Origin: Cerrena zonata
Taxonomy: Eukaryota; Basidiomycota; Agaricomycetes; Polyporales; Cerrenaceae
Direction of reading: 5' to 3'
Length of the DNA: 64,000 nucleotides
Assembly: GCA_038087015.1 (NCBI GenBank)
Contig: JASBNA010000066.1
Span: 167,418 to 231,417, forward strand
Part shown: one piece after another, positions 40,663 to 51,877 of the stretch
How the letters are laid out: every line of letters starts with the position of its first letter
Numbering within the stretch: the first letter of the stretch is position 1
Notes under the pieces: model-generated
The model's input: the letters and a program-made list of their open reading frames with translations, nothing else
The model's database searches: none
Told to the model about the DNA's origin: nothing
Position numbers and translations under genes: made by a program

Positions 40663-42147
40663 ATGACAACTAGAGATCCAACCCAAGGGCAACAGGAAAA
40701 GACAAAATCAGAAGTCAAAGTAGAACAGCAATCAGATGTTACAGACGTTGATGAAGTCCTTCAGGAACTACATAACTTTTATGTAGATCCAGAAGTTGAG
40801 AAAAGTGCAGTTAGAAAATTGGATTTATATGTTCTACCTATCTTAGGCTTATTCTATTTCTTTGCAGCACTTGATAGATCAAATATTGGTAATAGTGGGC
40901 CAGCTGGATTGGTGGAATCTATCAATATTACTGATTCACAATTTTCATTGTCGATCTCGATATTTTATGTGACATATATTATATTTGAAATACCCGGAAC
41001 CATGCTTTTGAAGAAATTACGGCCATCAAGATTGTTGACTGTGGCAGTTGCTGGCTGGAGTCTTACGTGTATTGGAATGACTTTTGTTTCATCTTATTGG
41101 CTGTTAATACTTCTGCGGTTGATCTTGGGGGCTTTAGAATCCTTTTTTTGGCCGCTGCTTGCTGTCTATATAACCGGGATCGCATGCTATACGAAAGAAG
41201 AGATTGGACTTAGAATGGCCATATTACTATCTTGTGCTGCGTTATCTGGAGCAGTGGGTGGTTTAATCAGTTATGGGTTCGTTCAAGTTAAAACTTCTGC
41301 GTTAGAAGGATATAGATTTATTTTCTTATTGGAAGGAGTTATAACTCTTGCTTGTACTCCTTTACTAATGTTCTTTCTCCCAGATGATCCTGCTACTGCT
41401 AAATTCTTCACTGAAGAAGAAAGGGAAATTATTCTTCATAGAAAAAAGCAAAGAGAGTTACTCACTGGCGCTTCTCAGTTCAACTGGAAAGATGTTAGGA
41501 TTGCAGTTTTGGATATAAGAACTTATTATAGTATGATTATTCAATTTTGTGGTGATATGATTTTATATGGTTTTTCTAATTTCCTTCCAACTATCTTATC
41601 TAGTGGTCTTGGATTTGATAAATTGAAGACTCAATATTTAACTATTCCTGTTTATGCTGTTTCTGCAATTTCGGTGCTTACTATATCCATAATCAGTGAT
41701 CGTATGAAGTTAAGAGGTCCTTTCATTTTAGTTAGTGCCCTTGTGGGGTTAATTGGTTACTCGATTATCCTTGGTTCTAAGAATGACTCAGTTAAGTACT
41801 TCGGTTGTTTTCTATCATCTGTAAGCTTATACACAGTGGCAGGGCTTAACATTACATGGACTTCAAATAATACTGATCCTTATTATAGAAGAACTTTGAC
41901 AATCTCAATGAATCAAACTTTTGGGAACTTATCAGGTGTCTTCGCTGGGCTCGCTTACTCCCACATGGTTGTCGGTCACTCAGTATCTCTTGGATGTTTA
42001 TGTGTTGCAGTAATCACTGTGGTCCTAAATACTATCAGACTTCGACAATTGAATAACGAAAAAGAACAAATATTAATGGGACAGAAAGAAGATCCAAACA
42101 AAGAACGAACAGGTGATCAAATTTTGGATTTTAAATACATATATTAG
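40663..42147 (+). CDS. Dal5-family (anion:cation symporter) MFS transporter
   Basis: The 494-residue protein has about 12 membrane spans and the opening RKLDLYVLPILGLFYFFAALDRSNIGNS, which is characteristic of the Dal5/allantoate permease subfamily (compare DxxxxPxLxxxYxxxxLDRxNIGNA). Later markers are LRLILGALESFFWP and YRFIFLLEGVITL. Family members carry allantoate, ureidosuccinate, nicotinate, pantothenate, cysteine or sulfonates; the substrate cannot be read from sequence. The GATA-rich promoter favours a nitrogen source. The N-terminus is a charged cytosolic tail. The frame is intact. Confidence 0.88.
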   Translation: MTTRDPTQGQQEKTKSEVKVEQQSDVTDVDEVLQELHNFYVDPEVEKSAVRKLDLYVLPILGLFYFFAALDRSNIGNSGPAGLVESINITDSQFSLSISIFYVTYIIFEIPGTMLLKKLRPSRLLTVAVAGWSLTCIGMTFVSSYWLLILLRLILGALESFFWPLLAVYITGIACYTKEEIGLRMAILLSCAALSGAVGGLISYGFVQVKTSALEGYRFIFLLEGVITLACTPLLMFFLPDDPATAKFFTEEEREIILHRKKQRELLTGASQFNWKDVRIAVLDIRTYYSMIIQFCGDMILYGFSNFLPTILSSGLGFDKLKTQYLTIPVYAVSAISVLTISIISDRMKLRGPFILVSALVGLIGYSIILGSKNDSVKYFGCFLSSVSLYTVAGLNITWTSNNTDPYYRRTLTISMNQTFGNLSGVFAGLAYSHMVVGHSVSLGCLCVAVITVVLNTIRLRQLNNEKEQILMGQKEDPNKERTGDQILDFKYIY

Positions 42148-43524
42148 CTAGAAACTATTTTTACGGTGAATATATACTTGCTAACTATATCTTACGTGTA
42201 AAATACTTCGTTGTATAAGATGGGCATACCTGTTTGAAATTCAGCTTCATTTGACGGTGAAGAGGTAAATCAAAAGAAAAACTTACCCCTATCTTATCCT
42301 TCATCTGCTTCGAAATAATCCATTCTGGTATATATGCATCTCAATGAGTCGAGCATGGTGAAATGATTGATGCTGGAAAGAAGAAGTTTCATGACTCTCA
42401 TTTTTCGCAGCCAGTCAGTGGAAGGGGGTATTCTTTCTAACTCTTTGTGAGCCATTATTCCTTTATCCTAAAAACCAAAAGGCGTATGTCTAGTTATTAA
42501 TGGGCTTATTACTAAAGGAATACAAGCATTGCGAAGTTGCCACTCTTTTCAGTGAAAGACGGTCTAAGAAAGTTATAATTAAACCTTTTTTATAGCTTTT
42601 TTTTCAAAAAATTTCGTATTTTTACTTAATATCGACCACTTACCAAGATATAGAAAATATCTTAAAATACAATTGAGTGGAAACCACTTTTTTATGACGC
42701 TTTTTTTCTTATATAGCTCTATACTTTGCTAAATGCTAATTATATAGAAAAAACATAAAGGGCATGGATAGACATGCACAGTGGAAAATAAAACTTCCTA
42801 GGTTCATTAAAAGGTTGTGGGATTAATGGCATCTAATAAGTAATTTGAAAGTTATAAGATGATGAAGATATCGAAGATCTAAAAGCAATAAGGTTCTTGC
42901 TCTTTGTTTAATTAGTTATTATCAGAAAGTTTTCAATTTAGTATTTCGCTAAACCAATACTCGAACATTAAATCAACCAATGTTTTATAGGTTTTAACCA
43001 AACCTTTTCCTCATATCCAACCATATACTTTCTCTTAAACTTTATAAATATTCATTCTCGTTTAAAGAGAAATATCGGGTTATGTGGGTAGATCTACGTA
43101 GATACTTGAGGACGACAGAGGTCTGATCTACCCACATAACCCGATAAGAAAGATAAGGAAAAGAAGTCCTTCATTTGAATGGTTTTCCAGGTAAAGCTCT
43201 CAGGATATCCCAAGATAAAGGTAGCATCACGTCAATAAAGCACTTGAGCAACGGAATCCATTTCTCTTAAGAATTGAGGTGATGATTGAATTTCGAGGTG
43301 CGATAATTTGCAGCCATTTGAAATCTATACATATACAACGCAATTTATCTCCATTCTGAGGACTAAAACAACAAAAGTAAATGAAACGAGCTGTGAGTGT
43401 CTCTCTAGAGGAAAATAACTAATGAAAGTTGTGCTTTTTGAGCCGAATAATATTTTGTCAGTTTTCCTCTTTTATGATATTTCACCTATCTTATATACCT
43501 TTATTCTATATTTTGGCACAACAG
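42148..43524. other. gene-free gap between the transporter and tRNA-Leu
   Basis: About 1.4 kb with no protein gene. It contains A/T-rich sequence and the 22-bp inverted repeat at 43073-43146. tRNA-flanking DNA is a common retrotransposon target, but I recognise no complete LTR. Confidence 0.45.
43073..43146. repeat. 22-bp perfect inverted repeat with 30-nt spacer
   Basis: The arms are 43073-43094 (TATCGGGTTATGTGGG...) and 43125-43146 (...CCCACATAACCCGATA), perfect complements. The right-arm sequence also occurs at 14059-14080, immediately before LINE copy 1. Confidence 0.9.
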
Positions 43525-43622
43525 GGCAACCTGGCCGAGTGGTCTAAGGCGCCAGGGTAAGGTCACCTTACCATACTTTCCTGGTCTCTTCGGAGGCGCG
43601 AGTTCGAACCTCGCGGTTGTCA
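43525..43622 (+). tRNA. tRNA-Leu(AAG), intron-containing
   Basis: The acceptor stem GGCAACC/GGTTGTC, D arm GGCCGAGTGGTCTAAGGC, anticodon stem CCAGG/CCTGG, a long variable arm and T arm GCGAGTTCGAACCTCGC form a class II tRNA. The loop GTAAGG carries anticodon AAG after T33. A 16-nt intron (TCACCTTACCATACTT) follows position 37 and pairs with the anticodon loop through CCTTACC. The mature length is 82 nt. An identical copy lies at 55988-56085. Confidence 0.95.
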
Positions 43623-43757
43623 TAATTTTTTGCATCGCATGATTTTTTGGTGCGAAACTGATTCGTCGAGATTACCCCATAAAATGGGATAAAAACAGAG
43701 AATAAGTCCCCACAAATTCACGTTGAGGTCCTTTTTTTTTCAATAAAGATCCTTAGC

Positions 43758-45074
43758 ATGATTAGGACGAGGACCAATTGCATTCGGCCGGTAATAACCA
43801 ATTGTCAGTTTAAAAGATGCTTGACGGTAAAGCAATTCAATGACAATTATGTGTCCGTTGAGTTTGGAAATGGATTGACTTCAAACTTCAATACTGTCTT
43901 CCTTAGAGATTCTTGTTCATCTCCTAAATCAGTTAATGTATCGTCCAAACAGAAATCATTCACCACCTCTTCGATTTCAAATAGCTTGAAGATAGCTGAA
44001 GTTCCACATGTGAGAAGAAATCCCGAGACTGGTGAGAACCATCTTGATATTGTTTGGAAAGAAAATGATGGATCTTTACATGAATCTAGTTATAAGGAAA
44101 GTTTTCTCAAAAATCATTCTAGCAGTCTGGTGGTACATGAAAATACAATGATCAATAGAAGACTTTGGAATAATGAAGATATTTCGTTTGATTTTAACAG
44201 CCTATTTTCTGATTATGCAGAATATTTTTCCTCCAATAACAAAAGCTTCAATAAAGTCGTCAATGATCTTAACAAGTATGGATTGAGTTTCATTGAAAAT
44301 ATACCTGATCCTTCCGAGGAAACAGAATTGAAGCAAATCACTGAAAAGAATGTGTCAAGGTGGCCTGTATCCAAGTTGGCAACGAGATTTGGCTATATTA
44401 AAAGAACATTTTATGGTGACTTATTTGACGTAAGGAATGAAAAAGAAGCAAAAAACATTGCAAATACAGCAACCTTTTTACCCTTGCATATGGATTTATT
44501 GTATTATGAGTCTCCACCCGGGTTGCAATTATTACATTTTATTAAGAACTCGACTCTAGGTGGTGAAAATATCTTTTCAGATTCATTTTTAGCGGCTGAA
44601 ATCATCAGGGATATTGATATCACTGCGTACGAAGCCTTGAAAGAAGTTCCTATATCATATCATTACAATAACAACGATGAATATTACTATTTCAATAGAC
44701 CTGTTATTGTGGAAGACCCTTTTGATGTGGATCTTGTCACTGGCAAAAATAAAATTTTAGCTGTTAATTATTCTCCGCCATTTCAGGCACCATTTCAAAT
44801 GTCAACTTATTCACAGCACACTAGACGCTTGTGGGAGAACTTTTTAAGAGGACTTGAATTATTCGAGGAAATTGTCAACGATCCTAGGAATCAGTTGAAA
44901 TTGAAAATGAAGGAGGGAAATTGTGTTATTTTTGATAATAGACGAGTTCTTCATTCTAGAGAAGCATTCTCTGATTCGAATAACGGGGATAGATGGTTGA
45001 TGGGTTGTTACGTTGACGGAGATAGCTTTAGATCAAAAATGAGAATGGCAAGTAAATTAAATTTGAACCCATAG
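43758..45074 (+). CDS. gamma-butyrobetaine/trimethyllysine dioxygenase-like enzyme
   Basis: The 438-residue protein belongs to the BBOX/TMLD branch of the TauD superfamily: an N-terminal DUF971-type domain (VFLRDSCSS) and a C-terminal 2-oxoglutarate dioxygenase domain. The iron ligands are H244 and D246 (LPLHMDLLYYESPPGLQLLH) and H399 (FDNRRVLHSREAF), with R412 for 2-oxoglutarate. These enzymes hydroxylate trimethyllysine or gamma-butyrobetaine in carnitine synthesis, a pathway present in Candida-type yeasts but absent from S. cerevisiae. The Arg-rich start (MIRTRTNCIRPVITNCQFKR) could be a mitochondrial presequence, which would favour the trimethyllysine enzyme; sequence alone does not settle which. 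It lies 135 bp after tRNA-Leu. The N-terminal domain lacks the full zinc-binding Cys set seen in the best BBOX members. The frame is intact. Confidence 0.85.
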   Translation: MIRTRTNCIRPVITNCQFKRCLTVKQFNDNYVSVEFGNGLTSNFNTVFLRDSCSSPKSVNVSSKQKSFTTSSISNSLKIAEVPHVRRNPETGENHLDIVWKENDGSLHESSYKESFLKNHSSSLVVHENTMINRRLWNNEDISFDFNSLFSDYAEYFSSNNKSFNKVVNDLNKYGLSFIENIPDPSEETELKQITEKNVSRWPVSKLATRFGYIKRTFYGDLFDVRNEKEAKNIANTATFLPLHMDLLYYESPPGLQLLHFIKNSTLGGENIFSDSFLAAEIIRDIDITAYEALKEVPISYHYNNNDEYYYFNRPVIVEDPFDVDLVTGKNKILAVNYSPPFQAPFQMSTYSQHTRRLWENFLRGLELFEEIVNDPRNQLKLKMKEGNCVIFDNRRVLHSREAFSDSNNGDRWLMGCYVDGDSFRSKMRMASKLNLNP

Positions 45075-45251
45075 TCTTACATTTTCAATTGCAAAAAATA
45101 TTTAAAATTAGTTTTAATATACACAATGAAGTACGTCAGTTTTTTTTTTTTTTTGAATGAAAAAAAGATGAAAATGACTAAAATATACAGAATTTTTTAA
45201 AAACCAACCAAAGTTCGTAATGTTCATTTGCTTTTTTGAAAAAATAAAAGC

Positions 45252-48200
45252 TCAGTAGCCATATGACCCATAGGAGCTAACTTGAGGTTGAGGTGGCATT
45301 CTTGATGATCTAGAACTGTCTTTGAGATGGCTCTTGAAAGTTTGCTTGAACCCATTACATAATCGAAGCATATTAGGATAAGAGAAACCCTTCAATCTGT
45401 AACCATCACGTTCAGTTTTGACATGCCATGTAACAATTGGAGTATTAACATTTACTTTAAATAATAATAAAAACCAACCTGGTGCTTTATGATCGTAACA
45501 AAAGACGTAGGCACTATTTTTAGGATTAGCTTTAGTATATGATTCTAACCACTCATTAACTTCTGATAATGTACCTTCACGGAATTTGGGGTGACGACAC
45601 ATTTCATTGACGTGCTTGGCAATGGCTTGAACATGTTGGAAAATCAATTGATCTAAATCAGCATAGACTTGACGTTCAACTGTATATTTCTTACCCATGC
45701 TACCTGAGGATTCATGAATACTAAGATGTTGGAAAAGATTGTTGGCAACCTTCCAAGTAACTGATAAATACTCAGGACCCTTTGACGAAGGACGAAGCAC
45801 ACAATCACCTACTGATTGTGGAGCTAAAAATTCTTCTGCTTGTTTATGGGAAAAGTTGTGGAACAAAGGATGTTGAATATTTCTTGTTTTGGCTAGCTTG
45901 GCTCTCTCTTTAGCGATTTCTCTTTGTCTATCAGCCTCTTCGGCTTCAAAGTCCCATTTCAACGGGTCCTTATGGAATTTTGGAGCAGATGCCCTCTTAA
46001 TATCAGTGTCTAATAAACTGAAGGTGGCTGAAAATGAATCATAAAATGCATCAAGAATGACAGCTTGGACGACCAGGCCTTGTAAATAATCAGCCTTACG
46101 AGGAATAAAGTTTTCTTCGACAACACCAGTGACCAAGGACGATGTAGTGACTCTCAAATATCTTATCTGGGAGTCTTGATCACGGAAGTTTTTACCGACT
46201 TTGTTAACAGTCACCGGAACTATGATTCCTCTGCCAAAAGTCTCTGGTGTTTCCCCAGTTAACATTTGAAATACTTCAGCGCTATCTAAAATATGAAATG
46301 ATCTTCTTAATTCTTCGAAATTATTCACAAGTTCTTCTTTTATACTTTGTAAAGTAGCATATTTACGTTTGCCAAATTTGGATTCAAGCTCTTTACCATA
46401 AGCAGTTAAATTCAAATCATCCACCTTATTAACACCTTCTTGAATTAATTGATAGATGATACCACCTTGTTCTTCTATGTGTGCCATGTCTTCTTCATCA
46501 AAATCAAGAGCATCTGCGGCCATTTTTCTAGCCAAATCATAATCTTCAGGATGGATTCTGGTTGAGTCTAAAATTTCCATTCCGCCATCTCTTAATGATA
46601 AGCTTTCGTCATATGTAATATTCAAAAAGGAAGAACAGTTTATAAATATATTAGCAGTCGAAAGTTCATTTTCAATAAGATCACTTCTATTAGATAAGGT
46701 TCCTAGCTTGGAGTTAATATTTCTTAAAAGACCAGAAGCCTTACGAGGTCCTAAACCAGCAACATATTGCAACAACTGAGCAACATAAGGGTTACGAAGA
46801 GCTTCATTAATTTCCACACCTACCATATTAACAACATCAACAAAAACAGACTCTAAAGCATTCTGAATTAAGTCAGTAGGAAGTAATTTTTGGTGTTCAT
46901 AAAAGGACAATGATAATACATCATCTCCCAAAGAGACATACTCCAATAAAGGACTTTGAACATATCTTGCTAATCCCACACAATATTTTACTAAAGGTGG
47001 TTTATCGGAAAGTTCGACGGTAGCTCTTTCTGAGTTTTGGAATAATCTTGCAGTTTCATCTTGACCCCAAATTACTGGAACTAAGACATCCGCAAAAGAA
47101 GCTGCATCTCGCAATTCATCAGTATTTATAGTGATTTTATTTCTGGAAACGAAGTTTGTTAGAACATCGAATAGTTTTTTAGCAGTAGCGTTTAAACCTG
47201 AAACCACAATGACATCTGGTCTATAACTACGAAATTTTTTGTCAAAGAACTCTGTAAGTTGACCCATAAAGCTTTCTTCACTTTCACGATCTCTAATAGG
47301 ATTACTTTCAGACTTAAATGAGTCTGAGACCTTTCCATTTTCTTTGATAAAAATACCAACTACTGCGTTATCAAAATCACCTTTACCAATGGACAAAGCA
47401 AAAACATTTGGTTTAGTTCCTTTATCGTATCCAATTGGAGTGAAAGCAGCTTGATTGACTTTAGCATTGAATCCTCTACGAACATCACTTGTAATCAAAC
47501 GTTCACATTCACGACGTAATGCTTCTTTTGTGTTTAAAGCAACCATACTGGTTAATCTTTTGAAAGCCATGCTTAAAGCAAGTTCTCTTTCTTTATTCCA
47601 TTGTTCTGATATTTCAGACGATCCATCAGATTTTAAACAATTAAAGATAGATTGATACCAGCTTTCGTAGTCTTTAGTTTGAACTTTGATGACGATTAAG
47701 CCTAAAGATTCAGCCTCAAGCATTCTTAATAAAATATCAGGTTGACGAACCAAGTCCGATGGAGAACGATCAATAGCATATTTAATATCAGCATATGGAC
47801 TATGGTTTTCAATAGAACTTCTTCCCTTTTCCGTTAAAGCGACACTGATCGACACATAGTTGTTGTATGTTTGTCTTACTTCATGTCTGATTTTTGGATT
47901 GTGGAAAATTTCTTCAGAAAAAGTCTTTCTGACTGCATTCAAAGCATTCTTTGGGTCTTTAAATAATATTTCATCATCTTCAATGAATTTTTCTATTAAG
48001 TCATCAGGAGATTCAAGAGGGTCATCAGTAGCATGGATTCTGTAAGGAACATCAAAATTCTTAGAACTTTGATCTTGAACATTTTCTCCAAATTCCTTAG
48101 CAGTGATACCGTAAGGCTTTCACAACATCATATAAAATATTTTCTCTCAACCTTTCAAAAATAGCAAATTTATGATGTTTTCTACCTGACTTGTTCTCTT

Positions 48201-49573
48201 CGTCATCTTCCTCATTGGAAGCCTTATTAGAAAGTTCTTTAATTTGAGCCGAGTAATTGAAGCTCAAGTAATCGTGTAAATCTTGGATAGCAACCATTGA
48301 GTCCAAATATTTCACGTCTTTAACCAAATCATCGTCTAACTGCAATTGTTCGATCAATTTTTCAGTATTCAATCTCTTTTCATATAAAGAGTGATACTCT
48401 ATATCCAAATGCACTATACGCCATAAGTCATCTTCGAATAAAAGTTTGTGAACGTAATTACTAGTTGTTCCATCCGGGTTATTAATATTTTCGGAAAATA
48501 AGAGGAAATCACGACGATGAGCCCAAATGAAAGGAACCTCATAAGCATCTTTTGAGACGAATTCCACTACTTTTGCAACTGCTTCTTTAAAAGGTTGTTC
48601 TAATATACCATCGAAGGAACTCTTTTTCTCTTTAAAAAGTATATTACTGATCCATTCTTGCTCCCTTATTAATTCATCACCTTCTAAATCAATATAATTG
48701 AGATTGGCACGATATTTTTGGAATCTCTCTGGAATATCAATGATACGAATTAAATTATCTTCTTCTGTTAGCATACGTTCCTTCAATTCTGAATATTCGA
48801 AAACTTCATCTAAAGCAGTAGGTTCTAATTCACCATTACCTTCATCTTCAATTTCTTGAGCTTCCAAAGCCCATTCATATTCACCACCGTTACCAAAGAC
48901 CTCGTATAACTGTTGCAAACTTTCTCTATCGACAGTTGATAATTTTGAAGTATCTAATCTTGGACCAGTCTTCTTGGCTCTTTCTCTACGCTGCACTTCT
49001 TTTTGTTGACGACCTTCATTATCGTCAGAAAATTCATCATCTTCGATGAAATCTTCGAAACTCATCTAAAATATTTCTGCCAGGGTCTTCTCTTGAAGCT
49101 TCTTCAGCAACACCTTCATCTTCATCATTATCTTCATCTGAGAAAATATCAGTTAAACCTTCTTTTCTTTTACTTCTGCTTTGTCCAGTTTCTTCGACGT
49201 CATTATCTTCATCTTCGACATGAGCTCTTTTAAGACGCTTGAATTTACCCTTTGATTTTGAAGCTGGTCTGGCACCAGAATTTTCCAATAATAATTCTAA
49301 ATCATCTTCATCCAAAGCATCATCATGCTCGCCATCTTGGGTACGTTCTTTATCTCTCTTTCTCTTTTTATGTTTTCTCTTTTTCTTCTTGCCATCCACG
49401 TCATCTTCGTCATCATCTACGATGAAGCCTTCACGAACTTTCTGTATGGCTTCTTCATCATTTTCATCGTCTTCTTCTTCAGAGGAGTCTTCTAATGCAT
49501 CGTCACCTTCACCTTCTGATGGATTTTCAGAAACATCATCACGGATCTCTCTCTCTTCTTCTTCTTTAACCAT
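45252..49573 (-). CDS. SPT6: Spt6, histone chaperone and transcription elongation factor (two apparent indels)
   Basis: Spt6 travels with RNA polymerase II, reassembles nucleosomes and binds the Rpb1 linker through tandem SH2 domains. From N to C: a very acidic, disordered N-terminus (49573 to about 48950, including FEDFIEDDEFSDDNEG), a helix-turn-helix region, a YqgF-like domain (VFALSIGKGDFDNAVVGIF), a helix-hairpin-helix (LLQYVAGLGPRKASGLLRNI), an S1-like domain, and the tandem SH2 (GDCVLRPSSKGPEYLSVTWKV). The frame breaks at 49058 and 48113, each with one base too many in a short A run on the plus strand. Allowing for these gives 1439 residues (S. cerevisiae 1451). The single CTG codon in the 896-codon body (46074-46076) is in the S1-like domain. 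I treat it as one gene. Confidence 0.94.
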
Positions 49574-49943
49574 ACTGTCTCTATTTTATGTGTTTTTCAA
49601 CGAACAAGAAAATTGAAATTTTATAGATAAAACGAAAAAGAAAAAGCGAAGAAACGAATTAAAAATAAATAGGAAAAAAAAAAACCAATCAATTCAAACA
49701 AAGAAATACTTCTATTCTCGAAGCAAATACTATAGGAGAAGTGAAATGAATGTAATTAAAGTAGTTGACGGACTGTTTCGATAACACTAACCGCTCAAAC
49801 ATAATGTGAGTTTTTTAGTTGTTTTTTTCGAACAAAATTTTGAGAAAATTGACGGGCGGGTAACCTTCAGTTCTTTACATCCGTACATCAGTAATGAAAA
49901 TACATATATAGTACACTATATTACAAAATTAAAAGTATAGACT
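49574..49943. other. intergenic between SPT6 and SYF2
   Basis: AT-rich 370-bp gap holding the SPT6 promoter and SYF2 terminator. No gene is seen. Confidence 0.4.
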
Positions 49944-50600
49944 TCAATCCTTATCGTATTGTCTGTTGAGTTTCATGTTGAACTGCTTGTTCTTCTCGTT
50001 GATGTAACTGGAAACGTCATGCTCACTATCATGGTCTCTGCGTCTTTTCATTCTTCTGTCGTTTGTTTCATTGATGTTTTGAACCAACTTATCAATGTCT
50101 GAGGACTTTACTTCACTCTTCAAGTCAATGATGTTCCTGACATCTTTTGGTTCGGTGATGTTGTATTTTCTCATGAGCACCTGCTTCTTTTCATTATAGT
50201 CATCCTTGTCCACTTGAAGCTTGCTTATCTCTTTTTCATAAGAACTGGCTGCAAGTTGACTCCAATTGTCAAATCCAACTTGTCTGGGTCTTTGCTTTCC
50301 TGTTTTCTTTTCCCATTCCTCCCAGTCCTTTATGGACCAATCCAAATTCCTCTGTCGTTCATAATCCTCACCACGCTCTTCATGGTCAAGTTTATTCACT
50401 TCTTCTTCGGCATTCTCTTTCAACTTTTCTATTTTTTTCCTATTGATTGATTGTAATTTTTGTTTTTTGTAATCATCAAAAAGATCTTTTCTATTGTTTC
50501 TTTCACTTTCTGCCTTTTTTGCCTTGAGTCTTTTCAACCGAGAAAGCCTACTTGACCTCTTATCATCTGGACTGGATTCGTTTCCTTCCGCTGATCCCAT
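49944..50600 (-). CDS. SYF2: pre-mRNA splicing factor Syf2
   Basis: Syf2 is an NTC-associated splicing factor. The 218-residue protein is almost wholly helical and charged, with the family core FDNWSQLAASSYEKEISKLQVDKDDY, then NDRRMKRRRDHDSEHDVSSYINEKNKQFNMKLNRQYDK, which matches the conserved SYF2 C-terminus. S. cerevisiae Syf2 is 215 residues. ATG 50600 is the first in frame. The gene is divergent from the COMT-like gene and intact. Confidence 0.92.
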   Translation of the reverse strand: MGSAEGNESSPDDKRSSRLSRLKRLKAKKAESERNNRKDLFDDYKKQKLQSINRKKIEKLKENAEEEVNKLDHEERGEDYERQRNLDWSIKDWEEWEKKTGKQRPRQVGFDNWSQLAASSYEKEISKLQVDKDDYNEKKQVLMRKYNITEPKDVRNIIDLKSEVKSSDIDKLVQNINETNDRRMKRRRDHDSEHDVSSYINEKNKQFNMKLNRQYDKD

Positions 50601-51094
50601 TTCGAGTGTTTGAAGTAAAGCCTAAAACACTAAGCAGACGTAAAGATGAAAAAAAAAATAGAAAGAGAGAGACATTTTATTGACTTTGGATGTCGCGATT
50701 GCAAAAAGCGATATTTTAAACCAACTTAAAGCATTTTAGGGACCTTATTAGCAGTGGAAAGCTAAGCACTGGTTTTGCAACAACAACAGGAAGGCAGTTC
50801 TTCGATGTCGGTGCTCTTCATGGTCCACGGGTGTGGACACGGCTGGTACACTGAGATATCTCCACGTAATAACTTGTAAAAAGGGTTCGCAAATAGGGAT
50901 AGCCCGATACGGCAATTGCATATAAAAAGATCAAACCATAATTGATACTGGGTTTTTGAGAGCAGAATCTTGAACTACATTGTCTTTCTAAGGAATTAAT
51001 ATAAAAAGGTAATTCTCTTCTCATAAGGACATACTTGAGATTCCCAGATATTGGTATAGGATTTATTATTAATTGCTATCAAATTTACGGCAAG
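50601..51094. promoter_or_regulatory. divergent promoter region SYF2 / COMT-like
   Basis: About 490 bp between two divergent starts. It contains a small perfect inverted repeat GTCCAC-GGGT-GTGGAC at 50823-50838. The COMT-like frame is open upstream to a TTG at 51035 but the first ATG is 51095. Confidence 0.45.
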
Positions 51095-51877
51095 ATGGGA
51101 AAGGATACAACATTTTTTGATGACGGAAGAGAAGAACAGCTAATTGATTTCATCTTTTCGCTTCCGGAAAATGAATTGAACCAATTGAAAGGTAATCCTA
51201 TTAAGGTTTTGGAGAAAATCGATGAATTTTCCCTGACTCAAAGCTTTCTTATGAACATTGGTAAGGTAAAGGGGAAAATGATTACCGATATTATTGAAAA
51301 GGAGAAGCCTAAAACATTGGTTGAAATTGGTGGCTACATTGGTTATTCTGCTATATTGTTTGCAAATTCAATAAAGGAGGATTCTAATGCTACATTTTAT
51401 ACTTTTGAATATAGCGAGAAATTTGCGGATATCGCTCGTAAACTTATAGACTTGGCTGGTTTGAGTCATAAGGTTCGTATTATTGTGGGTAAAGCCCATC
51501 ATAATTTGGTTAGTTTTGAATCGGAGTTGACTAGAAAAACTGGTGACTACGTTTCGGTTGATTTTGTTTTCATTGATCATTGGTGGGTTCAATACGTTCC
51601 TGATTTCAGAGTTTTGGAGTCGTTAAACTTGATTCGCCCTGGTACCGTCATAGTCGCTGATAATATTTGGAATCCTCCTCCCGGTGCTCCCGACTACTTA
51701 AGATATGTTAAAGGTAGTCCTCAAGATAGAAAAATACATAATGAAGCAGTTGAAAATATTAATGGGAAACATTTCACTGGTAGATGGAATATAATTTACG
51801 ATTCTAAAACTGTCGAAGTTAAGCCTATCAGTGATGCCATTGAAGTGACTAAATGCCTTCAATATTTAACTGGGTAA
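51095..51877 (+). CDS. catechol O-methyltransferase-like SAM-dependent methyltransferase
   Basis: The 260-residue protein is a class I methyltransferase of the COMT family. The SAM site is LVEIGGYIGYSAILFANSI, and the Mg-binding acidic set lies in FIDHWWVQYVPDF and VADNIWNPPPGAPDYLRYV, which matches mammalian COMT (LDHWKDRYLPD ... LADNVICPGAPDFL). The usual MNIGKVKGKM segment is also present. Yeast homologues are known by sequence, but their natural substrate is not established; a catechol is only implied. ATG 51095 (MGKDTTFFDDGREEQL) is the first in frame. The frame is intact. Confidence 0.87.
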   Translation: MGKDTTFFDDGREEQLIDFIFSLPENELNQLKGNPIKVLEKIDEFSLTQSFLMNIGKVKGKMITDIIEKEKPKTLVEIGGYIGYSAILFANSIKEDSNATFYTFEYSEKFADIARKLIDLAGLSHKVRIIVGKAHHNLVSFESELTRKTGDYVSVDFVFIDHWWVQYVPDFRVLESLNLIRPGTVIVADNIWNPPPGAPDYLRYVKGSPQDRKIHNEAVENINGKHFTGRWNIIYDSKTVEVKPISDAIEVTKCLQYLTG

